Of a DNA stretch of 64,000 nt, positions 1-8,036 are shown in pieces. The notes beneath the pieces are model-generated. The model did not search any database and was not told the origin of the DNA. It saw only the letters and a program-made list of their open reading frames with translations. Every line of letters begins with the position of its first letter. Position 1 is the first letter of the stretch. The DNA is from Planococcus soli (lineage in GTDB: Bacteria > Bacillota > Bacilli > Bacillales_A > Planococcaceae), in NCBI RefSeq assembly GCF_016881065.1, contig NZ_WXYN01000051.1:186001-250000 (forward strand), written 5' to 3'. The translations under genes and the position numbers were made by a program.

Positions 1-1
1 A

Positions 2-790
2 ATTGCAGCAATGTCGCTGGCAGGTGCTGATGAAATTTATCTTCTCGGCGGAATCCAGGCGATGGCTGCAATGGCGATCGGCACAGAAACAATCGAGTCG
101 GTCGATATGATTGTCGGGCCGGGTAATGCCTTTGTAGCAGAAGCGAAGCGCCAGTTATATGGACGCGTCGGAATTGATTTATTCGCTGGACCGACTGAAA
201 CTTTAGTGGTTGCGGATCACACAGCGGATGCTGAAATGGTTGCGACAGACTTGTTGGGGCAAGGCGAACACGGACCGACTTCACCTGGAGCTCTGATCAC
301 TACTTCGGAAGAGCTGGCAAATGAAACAGTGAAAGAAATCGAACGCCAATTAGAGACATTGGCTACTGCAGATGTTGCACGGGTTTCATGGGAAGACTAC
401 GGACAGATTTTACTGGTCGACTCCATTGAGGAAGCGCGCATTGAGGCCGATCGTTTAGCATTCGAACATGTTGAAATCCTGACAGAAGATCCAAATTATT
501 TCCTTGAGCACATGACAAACTACGGATGCCTGTTCCTTGGTCCGGAAACAAATGTGGCTTACGGAGACAAAGTAATTGGAACCAACCATACCTTGCCGAC
601 AAAAGGCGCAGCACGTTATACCGGCGGATTGTGGGTCGGAAAATTCATTAAGACAGTCACCTATCAGAAAGTGACACCGGAAGCGAGCGCCTATATCGGT
701 GAATACGCGGCACGTTTGTGCCAGCTTGAAAATTTCGCAGGACACGCAGAACAAGCGCTCCTCAGAGTTAGAAGATACGGCAATAAATAA
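2..790 (+). CDS. Histidinol-dehydrogenase family NAD-dependent alcohol dehydrogenase, HpsN-like (5' end outside window)
   Basis: The gene is cut by the left edge; the frame is open from base 2 and no start codon is visible. The protein belongs to the HisD superfamily, Zn- and NAD-dependent enzymes that oxidise a primary alcohol to a carboxylate in two steps. Visible zinc-site elements are the GQGEHGP segment (Gln and His), the GTNHTLPT segment (catalytic His region) and the C-terminal GHAEQA His. The stretch after GTNHTLPT reads [20 protein letters not shown], unlike the SSGLSVYDFLKR-type sequence I recall for biosynthetic HisD and closer to sulfopropanediol 3-dehydrogenase (HpsN)-type paralogues. 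No other his genes are adjacent. It is followed after 30 bp by a GntP permease and two more dehydrogenases, so a catabolic role in oxidising a hydroxylated acid or sulfonate is inferred; the substrate is unknown. Confidence 0.8.
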   Translation: MAAMSLAGADEIYLLGGIQAMAAMAIGTETIESVDMIVGPGNAFVAEAKRQLYGRVGIDLFAGPTETLVVADHTADAEMVATDLLGQGEHGPTSPGALITTSEELANETVKEIERQLETLATADVARVSWEDYGQILLVDSIEEARIEADRLAFEHVEILTEDPNYFLEHMTNYGCLFLGPETNVAYGDKVIGTNHTLPTKGAARYTGGLWVGKFIKTVTYQKVTPEASAYIGEYAARLCQLENFAGHAEQALLRVRRYGNK

Positions 791-820
791 TTTAACTTAA
801 GGGGTATGGGGGGATTTTAA

Positions 821-2137
821 ATGCTGGGCATGATTGGGATGTTTGGTGGATTGCTTTTATTGATTTATTTAACGATGCGCGGGATGAACTTGCTCATTGC
901 AGCACCATTGACGGCTTTGTTTGTGGCATTAATGAATGGGCTGCCTATGTTTCCTCAGCTTGCTGAGGAAGGCGCAGCCAACTTTTTAACAAATTACATG
1001 ACCGGTTTTACAGGGTTTATCGCCTCTTGGTATTTGATGTTCCTGGCCGGTGCGATTTTTGGTAAAGTGATGGAAGACAGTGGAGCAGCTGACAGTGTAT
1101 CGAAATGGATCGTCGGCAAAATCGGCATGAAGCGGGCTGCTCTGGCTGTTGTCATGGCCTGTGCGGTCTTGACTTACGGCGGCGTCAGCCTATTTGTTGT
1201 AGCCTTCTCGGTTTATCCAATGGCTCTCAGCCTATTCAGACAAGCCGACTTGCCGCGCCGTTTCATACCGGCAGCGCTTGCTTTTGGATCCACTACTTTC
1301 ACCATGACTTCGGCCGGTTCACCGGAGATTCAAAACTGGATTCCAATCGAATTTTTAGGAACTACTCCTTATGCTGGATGGGAAGTCAGTATTATCGTCG
1401 CTTTGTTCATGATGGTCTTCGGCTACTGGTGGCTGAAGAAGATGATCTCCAAAGCTATGGCAAAAGGCGAGCGTTTTACAGCCCGCAAAACAGATCCTTC
1501 TGCGGACGAACGCCAGGAATTGCCGAATCCATTGCTTAGCATGATTCCATTGGTTGTGGTCTTGGCCATTTCGTTTGTTTTCCATGATTCGCTTGGAACT
1601 TCTGCATTAATCATCGCCTTGAGCGGCGGAATTCTTGCAACTTATGTAATCAATCGAAAATATTTCCGCGATATTGGACATGCTTTCAGTGAAGGTGCAT
1701 TAGGAGCCGTGATTGCAATCGCCAATACGGCCGCAGTTGTCGGTTTTGGCGGAGTTGTCCGAGTGACGCCTTCTTTTGAAGCAGCCGTCGACGTTATGAC
1801 CGGTATTCCGGGCAGTCCGTTGATTGGCGGGGCACTGGCGGTCGCCGTCATTGCCGGCTTGACCGGGTCTTCATCCGGTGGACAGGCCATCGCTTTGCCG
1901 CTGCTTGCACCGCATTATTTGGACATGGGCGTCGATCCGGAAGCTTTGCATAGAACGGTTGCGATTTCTTCCGGTTCGCTTGATTCATTGCCGCAGGGCG
2001 GATATGTGGTAACGACGATTCGTTCGATTGCAGGTGAAACACATAAAGATGCCTATCCGGCATTTGGTGCATTGACCGTTGTCGTTCCACTGATTGGTGC
2101 TGCATTGGCAGTTGTATTATTCTCACTTGGATTATAA
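821..2137 (+). CDS. GntP-family permease
   Basis: A 438-residue polytopic membrane protein with about 12 hydrophobic segments and the Gly-rich helices of the GntP family of proton symporters for gluconate, 3-hydroxybutyrate and other hydroxy acids. Landmarks are an early TMRGMN loop, the SAGSPEIQNW segment near residue 170 and the GLTGSSSGGQAIALPLL segment near residue 345. The start has a G-rich Shine-Dalgarno (AAGGGGTATGGGGGG) just upstream. It lies between the HisD-like and 3-hydroxyacyl-CoA-dehydrogenase-like genes and probably imports the substrate of this operon. A large hairpin follows the stop. The family is clear; the substrate cannot be read from sequence. Confidence 0.85.
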   Translation: MLGMIGMFGGLLLLIYLTMRGMNLLIAAPLTALFVALMNGLPMFPQLAEEGAANFLTNYMTGFTGFIASWYLMFLAGAIFGKVMEDSGAADSVSKWIVGKIGMKRAALAVVMACAVLTYGGVSLFVVAFSVYPMALSLFRQADLPRRFIPAALAFGSTTFTMTSAGSPEIQNWIPIEFLGTTPYAGWEVSIIVALFMMVFGYWWLKKMISKAMAKGERFTARKTDPSADERQELPNPLLSMIPLVVVLAISFVFHDSLGTSALIIALSGGILATYVINRKYFRDIGHAFSEGALGAVIAIANTAAVVGFGGVVRVTPSFEAAVDVMTGIPGSPLIGGALAVAVIAGLTGSSSGGQAIALPLLAPHYLDMGVDPEALHRTVAISSGSLDSLPQGGYVVTTIRSIAGETHKDAYPAFGALTVVVPLIGAALAVVLFSLGL

Positions 2138-2141
2138 GATG

Positions 2142-2186
2142 AAATTGCCCAACAAACTTTAAGCTACAGTGTTTGTTGGGCAATTT
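2142..2186 (+). terminator. Intercistronic perfect hairpin after the GntP gene
   Basis: Arms 2142-2157 and 2171-2186 are a perfect 16-bp inverted repeat (AAATTGCCCAACAAAC) around a 13-nt loop, starting 5 bases after the permease stop. No U-run follows, and the next gene begins about 33 bp later. It may be a weak or attenuating terminator, or an mRNA-stabilising/processing element setting unequal expression of the upstream and downstream genes. Confidence 0.65.
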
Positions 2187-2218
2187 GCGTTATGCAGTCA
2201 AAAGATGGAGAGGTGCAG

Positions 2219-3166
2219 ATGATGGAGAAAATTTCAATTCTTGGAGCAGGAACGATGGGACATTCCATTGCGTTGTCCGCAGCGTGGTCCGAACAACCGG
2301 TAACTGTCTATGGCATCAATGAGCAAGATCTTGAAAACGCGGACAGAGGCTTGAACAACAAACTTAAAGTTATGGCAGACAATGAGTTGTTTACTGCCGA
2401 ACAAGCTATAGAAATCAAGAAACGCATCCGGTTGACGACTTCCCTCGAAGAAGCAATTTCGAATTCGACTTTCATTATTGAGGTGGTGCCGGAAGTTCTC
2501 GAGTTGAAAAAAGATTTATACACTAAATTAGAAAAGCTGGTGGCTGATGACGTCGTTATTGCCAGTAATACTTCCGGGTTTAAGCCAAGTTTGTTGGCTG
2601 CGGATATGAAACTTCCCAACCGTTTTGTGGTAACACATTTCTGGAATCCGGGTCATCTTATTCCCTTAGTGGAAGTGGTCAAAGGCGAGCAGACAGATGA
2701 TGAAACAGTTGAGCGGGCAATGGCAGTTTTAAATGCGATGAACAAGAAGCCAATTTTGCTCAATAAGGAAATACCGGGTTTTATCGGAAATCGCCTGCAG
2801 TATGCGCTATTCCGGGAAGCTCAAGCGCTGCTGGATGCGGGAGCAGCGTCTAAGGAAGATATTGATGCTGCAGTGACTTACAGCATCGGCCGCAGATTGC
2901 CGGTGACAGGGCCGCTCATGACTGCGGATATGGGAGGACTCGATGTCTTTTCGGCCATCTCAAACTATTTATTTGAGGATTTGGCGACAGATCAACGCTC
3001 CGGTAGAACACTATCCAAACTTGCATCTGAAAACAAGCTGGGGGATAAAACGGGTGAAGGGTTTTATTTGTGGGAGCCTGAGATTTCAGCAAAGTTGAAT
3101 GAAGAGCGGGAACAGACCTTGATCCACTTCCTGAAAAATGATTTAAAGGCGGGTGAAAGAGAATGA
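2219..3166 (+). CDS. 3-hydroxyacyl-CoA dehydrogenase family protein (L-gulonate/carnitine-dehydrogenase size class)
   Basis: A 315-residue NAD-dependent dehydrogenase. The N-terminal Rossmann fold begins ISILGAGTMGHSIA (GxGxxG); NTSGFKPS and the THFWNPGHLIPLVEVV segment (catalytic His) follow, and the C-terminal helical domain contains IPGFIGNRLQ. At ~315 aa it matches short single-function members (L-gulonate 3-dehydrogenase, L-carnitine dehydrogenase, 3-hydroxybutyryl-CoA dehydrogenase) and has no hydratase fusion. The frame is open from an ATG at 2192, but GGAGAGGTG at 2207-2215 points to tandem ATGs at 2219/2222. Its stop overlaps the next start by 4 bp (ATGA), so it is translationally coupled to the SDR gene. 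It probably oxidises a 3-hydroxy acid of the pathway served by the GntP permease. Confidence 0.8.
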   Translation: MMEKISILGAGTMGHSIALSAAWSEQPVTVYGINEQDLENADRGLNNKLKVMADNELFTAEQAIEIKKRIRLTTSLEEAISNSTFIIEVVPEVLELKKDLYTKLEKLVADDVVIASNTSGFKPSLLAADMKLPNRFVVTHFWNPGHLIPLVEVVKGEQTDDETVERAMAVLNAMNKKPILLNKEIPGFIGNRLQYALFREAQALLDAGAASKEDIDAAVTYSIGRRLPVTGPLMTADMGGLDVFSAISNYLFEDLATDQRSGRTLSKLASENKLGDKTGEGFYLWEPEISAKLNEEREQTLIHFLKNDLKAGERE

Positions 3167-3927
3167 GCGGCTACTTTTCTGAACTGGCGAACAAAACCGT
3201 TGTGGTTACAGGCGGGAGCAAAGGCATCGGCAAAGACATCGCACTGACTTTTGCAAAACTGAATGCCAATGTGGTGATCTCAGGAAGAAATAAAACAGCA
3301 CTTGATGCCGCGCTTTTGGAGTTGCAGATGCACAATCCAAAATGTATCGCGGTTTCAGGAGATTTGAGCGATATCGCAGAAGTCCGGAAGCTGATTGACA
3401 AAGCGGCTTCCGAGTTTGGCACGATTGATGTGCTGGTAAACAATGCTGGTGTCAATATTGCCAAACCCGCAATGGAAGTGACGGAAGAGGATTGGGACAC
3501 AGTGCTCGATCTGAATCTGAAATCGGCATTTTTTGCGAGTCAGGCGGCAGCCAAGTATATGCTTCAACAAAACAGCGGCCGCATTATCAACATCGCTTCT
3601 CAGATGGCGTTTGTCGGCTATGTAAAGCGTGCAGCATATTGCTCAAGCAAAGGCGGCCTGGTGCAAATGACCAAGGCACTGGCAGTGGAATGGGCAAAGC
3701 AGGGGATACGCGTTAATGCAGTGGCGCCGACCTTCATTGAAACCGAGCTGACTGCCAGGATGTTTGAAGATAAGAAATTTAAACAGGATGTCGACAGCAG
3801 AATTTTGCTCGATGGGTTGTCCCAGCCGGAAGACATTTCTGGAGCGGTGCTGTATTTGGCTTCCAACCTGGCAAATTTTGTGACCGGCGAAACCATCAAA
3901 GTTGATGGCGGCTGGACAGCGATATAA
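3163..3927 (+). CDS. SDR-family oxidoreductase
   Basis: A 254-residue classical short-chain dehydrogenase. It has the cofactor motif TGGSKGIGK near residue 17, NNAGV near residue 90, a catalytic Ser in NIASQMAF, the catalytic YCSSK pair near residue 159, and C-terminal ETIKVDGGWTAI typical of FabG-like enzymes. It overlaps the previous gene by ATGA and ends the operon before a strong terminator. It may oxidise the first hydroxyl of the imported substrate, as HpsO-type enzymes do in dihydroxypropanesulfonate pathways, but that comparison is inference. Confidence 0.88.
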   Translation: MSGYFSELANKTVVVTGGSKGIGKDIALTFAKLNANVVISGRNKTALDAALLELQMHNPKCIAVSGDLSDIAEVRKLIDKAASEFGTIDVLVNNAGVNIAKPAMEVTEEDWDTVLDLNLKSAFFASQAAAKYMLQQNSGRIINIASQMAFVGYVKRAAYCSSKGGLVQMTKALAVEWAKQGIRVNAVAPTFIETELTARMFEDKKFKQDVDSRILLDGLSQPEDISGAVLYLASNLANFVTGETIKVDGGWTAI

Positions 3928-3940
3928 TTGTCACGAAAAA

Positions 3941-3970
3941 AGAACTGGAGCATCTCCAGTTCTTTTTTTC
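3941..3970 (+). terminator. Rho-independent terminator of the dehydrogenase operon
   Basis: Arms AGAACTGGAG (3941-3950) and CTCCAGTTCT (3954-3963), with a 3-nt loop and a following T-run. It lies 14 bp after the SDR stop. Confidence 0.92.
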
Positions 3971-4091
3971 TCTAAGTTTTCACAGCTGGAGCATAAAGCG
4001 GTTTATCGTTTGAAGTTTACCGCTTTATCCGCCTAAAGTCTGAAAAATAACAGAATTGAGCGAAAACTCTTTCAATTAATTGAATACCCTT

Positions 4092-4097
4092 TATAAT
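4092..4097 (+). promoter_or_regulatory. Candidate SigA -10 box of ytsJ
   Basis: A perfect TATAAT lies 32 bp upstream of the chosen ytsJ start. No good -35 hexamer is seen at 17 bp, so this is a partial promoter call. Confidence 0.4.
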
Positions 4098-4128
4098 GAA
4101 CAATTATATACAAAGGGAGATGAGGCAA

Positions 4129-5376
4129 ATGTCTAAGCTGAAAAACGATTCGTTGCAGTTGCATAGAACGCATCAAGGGAAATTGGAGATTCGGTCGAAA
4201 GTAGCAGTTGAAAACGAAAGGGACTTGAGCCTCGCTTATTCTCCAGGAGTTGCTGAGCCATGCAGGGAGATCGCTGCAGATCCAGCAAAAGTTCATGACT
4301 ATACAATGAAAAGCAATATGGTTGCCGTAGTGACGGATGGTACCGCTGTCTTGGGGCTAGGCAATATTGGTCCACTGGCTGCATTGCCGGTCATGGAAGG
4401 AAAGGCCATATTGTTTAAGGAATTTGCAGGAGTTGACGCATTTCCAATTTGTTTGGATACAACAGATGCAGAGACGATCATTCAAACGGTGAAATTGCTT
4501 GAACCCGGTTTTGGAGGCGTTAATCTTGAAGATATTTCAGCCCCTACTTGTTTCGTAGTGGAAGAGCGTTTGAAAAAGGAAATGGGAATCCCAGTGTTTC
4601 ATGATGATCAGCATGGTACGGCCATTGTCACCTTGGCGGGCTTGATCAATGCGCTGAAATTGGTTGGCAAGGACGTACAGGAAACGAAAGTTGTGGTGAA
4701 TGGTGCTGGTGCTGCAGGGATTGCTATCGTCAAGCTGCTAAGCAAATTCGGCTTTGGCCATCTAATCATGTGTGATACAAAAGGGGCCATTTTCAAAGGA
4801 CGCCAAAACGGCATGAATCCATATAAAGAAGAAGTGGCTGAAATGAGCAATTATGAACGTAAAGAAGGTCTATTGGCTGATGTCATCGTGGGTGCAGACG
4901 TCTTTATCGGCGTTTCAGCAGAAGGTGCATTGACTGAAGAAATGGTTCGAACCATGAACAGCGACGCCATCATCTTTGCAATGGCCAATCCGAATCCCGA
5001 AATCCTGCCCCATTTGGCGAAACAGGCTGGGGCAAGGGTGGTCGGAACAGGCCGTTCTGATTTTCCGAATCAAGTCAATAATGTATTGGCTTTCCCAGGA
5101 CTCTTTAGAGGTGCATTGGATGTATTGGCGACAGACATCAACGATGCGATGAAGATCGCTGCTGTTGAAGCAATTGCTGGCTTGTTGGAGACTGATGAAC
5201 TGCATGAAGAGTACGTCATACCAAAACCGTTTGACTTGCGCGTCGCTTCAGCGGTTGCAGCAGCGGTGGCTAAAGCGGCAATTGAGACCGGGGTCGCGCG
5301 CAAAACAATCGAAACGGATGATCTTGAGCAAAAAACAGCAAGCTTGTCAGCAGCTGGAGAAAAGCGCACATTATAA
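4129..5376 (+). CDS. ytsJ: NAD(P)-dependent malic enzyme, YtsJ type
   Basis: Oxidatively decarboxylates malate to pyruvate. The 415-residue protein has the malic-enzyme N-terminal domain (LSLAYSPGVAEPC, catalytic region VTDGTAVLGLGNIGP), the metal-binding FHDDQHGTA segment near residue 155, and the NAD-binding domain with VVNGAGAAGIAI near residue 183. MANPNPEI and GTGRSDFPNQVNN complete the signature. It matches B. subtilis YtsJ closely in length and motifs. The frame is open from an ATG at 4096, but AAAGGGAG at 4112-4119 places the start at 4129. It is monocistronic, with its own terminator. The C-terminal ~20 residues are poorly conserved. Confidence 0.93.
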   Translation: MSKLKNDSLQLHRTHQGKLEIRSKVAVENERDLSLAYSPGVAEPCREIAADPAKVHDYTMKSNMVAVVTDGTAVLGLGNIGPLAALPVMEGKAILFKEFAGVDAFPICLDTTDAETIIQTVKLLEPGFGGVNLEDISAPTCFVVEERLKKEMGIPVFHDDQHGTAIVTLAGLINALKLVGKDVQETKVVVNGAGAAGIAIVKLLSKFGFGHLIMCDTKGAIFKGRQNGMNPYKEEVAEMSNYERKEGLLADVIVGADVFIGVSAEGALTEEMVRTMNSDAIIFAMANPNPEILPHLAKQAGARVVGTGRSDFPNQVNNVLAFPGLFRGALDVLATDINDAMKIAAVEAIAGLLETDELHEEYVIPKPFDLRVASAVAAAVAKAAIETGVARKTIETDDLEQKTASLSAAGEKRTL

Positions 5377-5382
5377 TAGAAG

Positions 5383-5420
5383 AAACCTATTCGCTTTTCT
5401 TGTGGCGGATGGGTTTTTTT
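5383..5420 (+). terminator. Terminator of ytsJ
   Basis: Arms 5383-5394 (AAACCTATTCGC) and 5405-5416 (GCGGATGGGTTT) pair over 12 bp with two G-U pairs and are followed by a T-run. Confidence 0.88.
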
Positions 5421-5433
5421 GTGGGAATTTGGC

Positions 5434-5513
5434 TGAACGATTATACATTTCATTGAACGACTGAAAATTCAGCTGAGCGACTGCAAATCTGGTTGAGCGA
5501 CCACAAATACGTT
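5434..5513. repeat. Four imperfect 20-bp tandem repeats
   Basis: Four units with an exact 20-bp period start at 5434, 5454, 5474 and 5494. Each begins TGA(A/G)CGA(C/T) and carries an AAAT/CATT-like centre. They lie in the convergent gap between ytsJ and the iron-transport operon and do not code for protein. Spacer-free tandem units exclude a CRISPR array. Confidence 0.85.
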
Positions 5514-5589
5514 ATAGCTAGGAAAAGTGCAAGAGGCAAAAAAAAAATAGCCAACACATCGCTTGTTTAAGAGCGGGTGTTGGCTATTT

Positions 5590-6333
5590 TTAGGTATATA
5601 TTAATTCTTTTTCTTCTGAGGCTGCCGGCAAGCTTTGTTTTTCTTGGCGATAAACATCAATCAAGTCACACGGGCGCCCGATAAAGTCGGTCTGTCCGTT
5701 CTTAATTTTGACAATCCGATCTGCTAAGATGTGAGCATCTTTTTCATCGTGTGTTACAAAGATGGAAGTAATGTTTGCTCTTTTTAAAATATCTCGCAAC
5801 TCTTTGCGTATTTTTTCCTGCAGTTCCGCATCCAGGTTGCTGAATGGTTCGTCAAGCAGCAGGAGGTGGGGATTGGGAGCGAGCGCTCTTGCAATCGCGA
5901 CACGCTGCTGCTGTCCGCCGCTCAATTGATGAGGATAGCGTTTTTCATAACCCTGCAATTCTACAAGTTCCAAAACTTCTTGAAGACGAGTTTGTTTGGC
6001 GGACCGTTTCATCCGGAAAAGTCCAAATAAAATATTATCGGCAACAGTTAAATGCGGGAACAGCGCGTAGTCTTGAAAGACCATACCGATGCCGCGCTTT
6101 TCAGGCTGTACAAAAGTCCGGTCATCAACAAGGATTTCATCTTGGATGGAAACCTTTCCAACAGAAGGTTTTTCAAGTCCGGCTAATAGGCGCAAAACGG
6201 TGCTTTTGCCGCTGCCGCTCCGTCCAAGAATTGAAATAACTTCGCCTTTTTTGATCTGCAGAGAAAAATTATCGAGTGCGGTTGCTTTAGTATTCGAATA
6301 AGAAAAACTAAGATTTTCAATTGACACAAACAT
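5590..6333 (-). CDS. fbpC: Iron(III) ABC transporter ATP-binding protein, FbpC-like
   Basis: The 247-residue ATPase powers Fe3+ import across the membrane. It has Walker A GRSGSGKS near residue 37, signature [15 protein letters not shown] near residue 137, Walker B LLLLDEPFSNLD near residue 157 and the H-loop FVTHDE. The short C-terminal tail lacks a full TOBE domain, unlike longer maltose-type ATPases. The ATG follows AAGGAG within the end of the permease gene, 1 bp after its stop, so the two are coupled. It is the last gene of the Fur-controlled operon. Confidence 0.88.
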   Translation of the reverse strand: MFVSIENLSFSYSNTKATALDNFSLQIKKGEVISILGRSGSGKSTVLRLLAGLEKPSVGKVSIQDEILVDDRTFVQPEKRGIGMVFQDYALFPHLTVADNILFGLFRMKRSAKQTRLQEVLELVELQGYEKRYPHQLSGGQQQRVAIARALAPNPHLLLLDEPFSNLDAELQEKIRKELRDILKRANITSIFVTHDEKDAHILADRIVKIKNGQTDFIGRPCDLIDVYRQEKQSLPAASEEKELIYT

Positions 6334-6334
6334 G

Positions 6335-7966
6335 TCAGTCCATCTCCTTCTCGAGAAACTTATAAAAGATCACAATGGCCAGGGCACTGATGCCTACAAT
6401 CAATAAGGAAGCTTGTGAAGCTTCCATAATTTTTTCGTCACTTGCGTATTGAAAGGCTTTTGTAGAAAGTGTATCAAAATTAAATGGCCTCAAAATCAAA
6501 GTCAACGGAATTTCTTTCAGCACATCAATAAAAACAAGAATGAATCCACTGATGATGGCACCTTTCATCATGGGCATGTCTACTTTGAAAAAGGTTCTAG
6601 TCAGCCCGGCTCCAAGGAGGCGGGACGCATCCTGAAAATCAGTGCCGATCTTATCATAGCCGGTCTCAATAGAGTTGTAACCTATAGCGAAAAATCGGAT
6701 GATGTAAGCAGTGATGAGCAGGATGATGCTGACGCTAAGAACCAGCGTCGTATTCATCCCAGCCAACTGATACAACGGCGCTAAGAATTCATCCAATGCG
6801 ACAAAGGCGGTTACGACCGCCACCGCTATAACAGCACCTGGAATAGAATAGCCAAGAACTGTCAGTTTCGGCAGCAACTTAGCGAATCTCCCTTGTACCA
6901 GGCGCGCAAAATTGCCGACAATCAATGCGAATACGATTATGGCTGTCGCACTTAGCCCTGCCACAACGATCGAATTTCTCATATAGGACATAAATTCATC
7001 CAATGGAATGGTTCCAAACGTCAAAATCGTCCATTCGATCAATTGGGCAATCGGTATGAAAAATCCCAATGACAGTATGCTTAAACAATAACTAGCGGCC
7101 GCAATTGCTTTCCAACCGGTTAATTTGATCAAGGGCAACGGACGAACCTTAGTGGAAGAATAGCTGTATTGGCGTCTGCCCCGCAAAACTTTTTCGACCA
7201 GCAGAATGACAATCACAAAGCCCATTAAAGAAGCTGCCAATTTAATGGATGTTTCGATATCTCCCAGACCGAACCAGGTTTGAAAAATGCCTGTTGTAAA
7301 CGTTTGGATGCCGTAGTATTTCACAACTCCATAATCATTCAATACTTCCAGGATTACCAGGCTGGCACCAGCAATGATGGATATACGGGAAATTGGCACA
7401 ACCACCTGAAAAAACGTGCGCCACGGCCCTTTGCCAAGCAACCGCGTACTTTCTATCAATGAAGCGGATTGCTGCGACAGGAAAACTTGTGTAATGGTGT
7501 AGACATATGGATAAAGAAAAACTGTATAAATAAAAATTGCACCAGGCAAGTTCATTATATCGAAGTAAGCGGGATTCAGATCCATGCCGAAACGGTCACG
7601 GAGGGTTGTCTGAATCACTCCGGTAAAGTTGAAAATTCCATGATACGTATAAGCTCCGATAAAAGGTGGTATAGAAAGGGGAAGAATCAGTGCCCATTTC
7701 AAAAAACGCCGGAACGGGAACTGGTACTGGGCAATCAGCCAAGCCAAACTCAAACCAATGAATATCGTTGCTCCAGCAGTAACGACAACGAGGATCAATG
7801 AGTTTTTAATAAATGACCACAGGACGAATTCTTTCATGTGCTCCCAGTTTTCATTCGAGGGAGTAAACAGGCCCATCACAATTGTAATATTCGGCAAAAA
7901 CAACGCAGCGATTATGGCAATACCTGTAACCGTCCATATATTTACATTTGCCAATCTTCTTTGCAT
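6335..7966 (-). CDS. fbpB: Iron(III) ABC transporter permease, FbpB-like (fused double permease)
   Basis: A 543-residue inner-membrane protein of two homologous halves of about six TM segments each, the usual architecture of FbpB/SfuB/HitB iron permeases. EAA-type loops are ESTRLLGKGPWRTFFQVVVP in the first half and DASRLLGAGLTRTFFKVDMP in the second. The open frame extends to 8020, but that region lies inside the intercistronic hairpin. GGAAAGGTGG just upstream of the ATG at 7966 sets the start at MQRRLANVN. It lies between the binding-protein gene and the ATPase gene. Confidence 0.9.
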   Translation of the reverse strand: MQRRLANVNIWTVTGIAIIAALFLPNITIVMGLFTPSNENWEHMKEFVLWSFIKNSLILVVVTAGATIFIGLSLAWLIAQYQFPFRRFLKWALILPLSIPPFIGAYTYHGIFNFTGVIQTTLRDRFGMDLNPAYFDIMNLPGAIFIYTVFLYPYVYTITQVFLSQQSASLIESTRLLGKGPWRTFFQVVVPISRISIIAGASLVILEVLNDYGVVKYYGIQTFTTGIFQTWFGLGDIETSIKLAASLMGFVIVILLVEKVLRGRRQYSYSSTKVRPLPLIKLTGWKAIAAASYCLSILSLGFFIPIAQLIEWTILTFGTIPLDEFMSYMRNSIVVAGLSATAIIVFALIVGNFARLVQGRFAKLLPKLTVLGYSIPGAVIAVAVVTAFVALDEFLAPLYQLAGMNTTLVLSVSIILLITAYIIRFFAIGYNSIETGYDKIGTDFQDASRLLGAGLTRTFFKVDMPMMKGAIISGFILVFIDVLKEIPLTLILRPFNFDTLSTKAFQYASDEKIMEASQASLLIVGISALAIVIFYKFLEKEMD

Positions 7967-7997
7967 GGCTTTGTCCACCTTTCCAATAACAAGAAAC

Positions 7998-8023
7998 CCC
8001 TTGCTGTAAAAATACAGCAAGGG
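7998..8023 (-). terminator. Intercistronic hairpin between fbpA and fbpB
   Basis: Perfect 11-bp arms (CCCTTGCTGTA at 7998-8008, TACAGCAAGGG at 8013-8023) with a 4-nt loop. On the minus strand a short TTTCTT tract follows. Such leaky terminators or mRNA-protecting hairpins often follow binding-protein genes in ABC operons and keep the binding protein in excess over the permease. Confidence 0.8.
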
Positions 8024-8036
8024 TCCAGCATATTTA

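Noticed and set aside
2-790. Biosynthetic histidinol dehydrogenase hisD
   Set aside because: No his genes are adjacent, and the [15 protein letters not shown] segment and the catabolic neighbours fit an HpsN-like paralogue better; not excluded because the N-terminus is missing.
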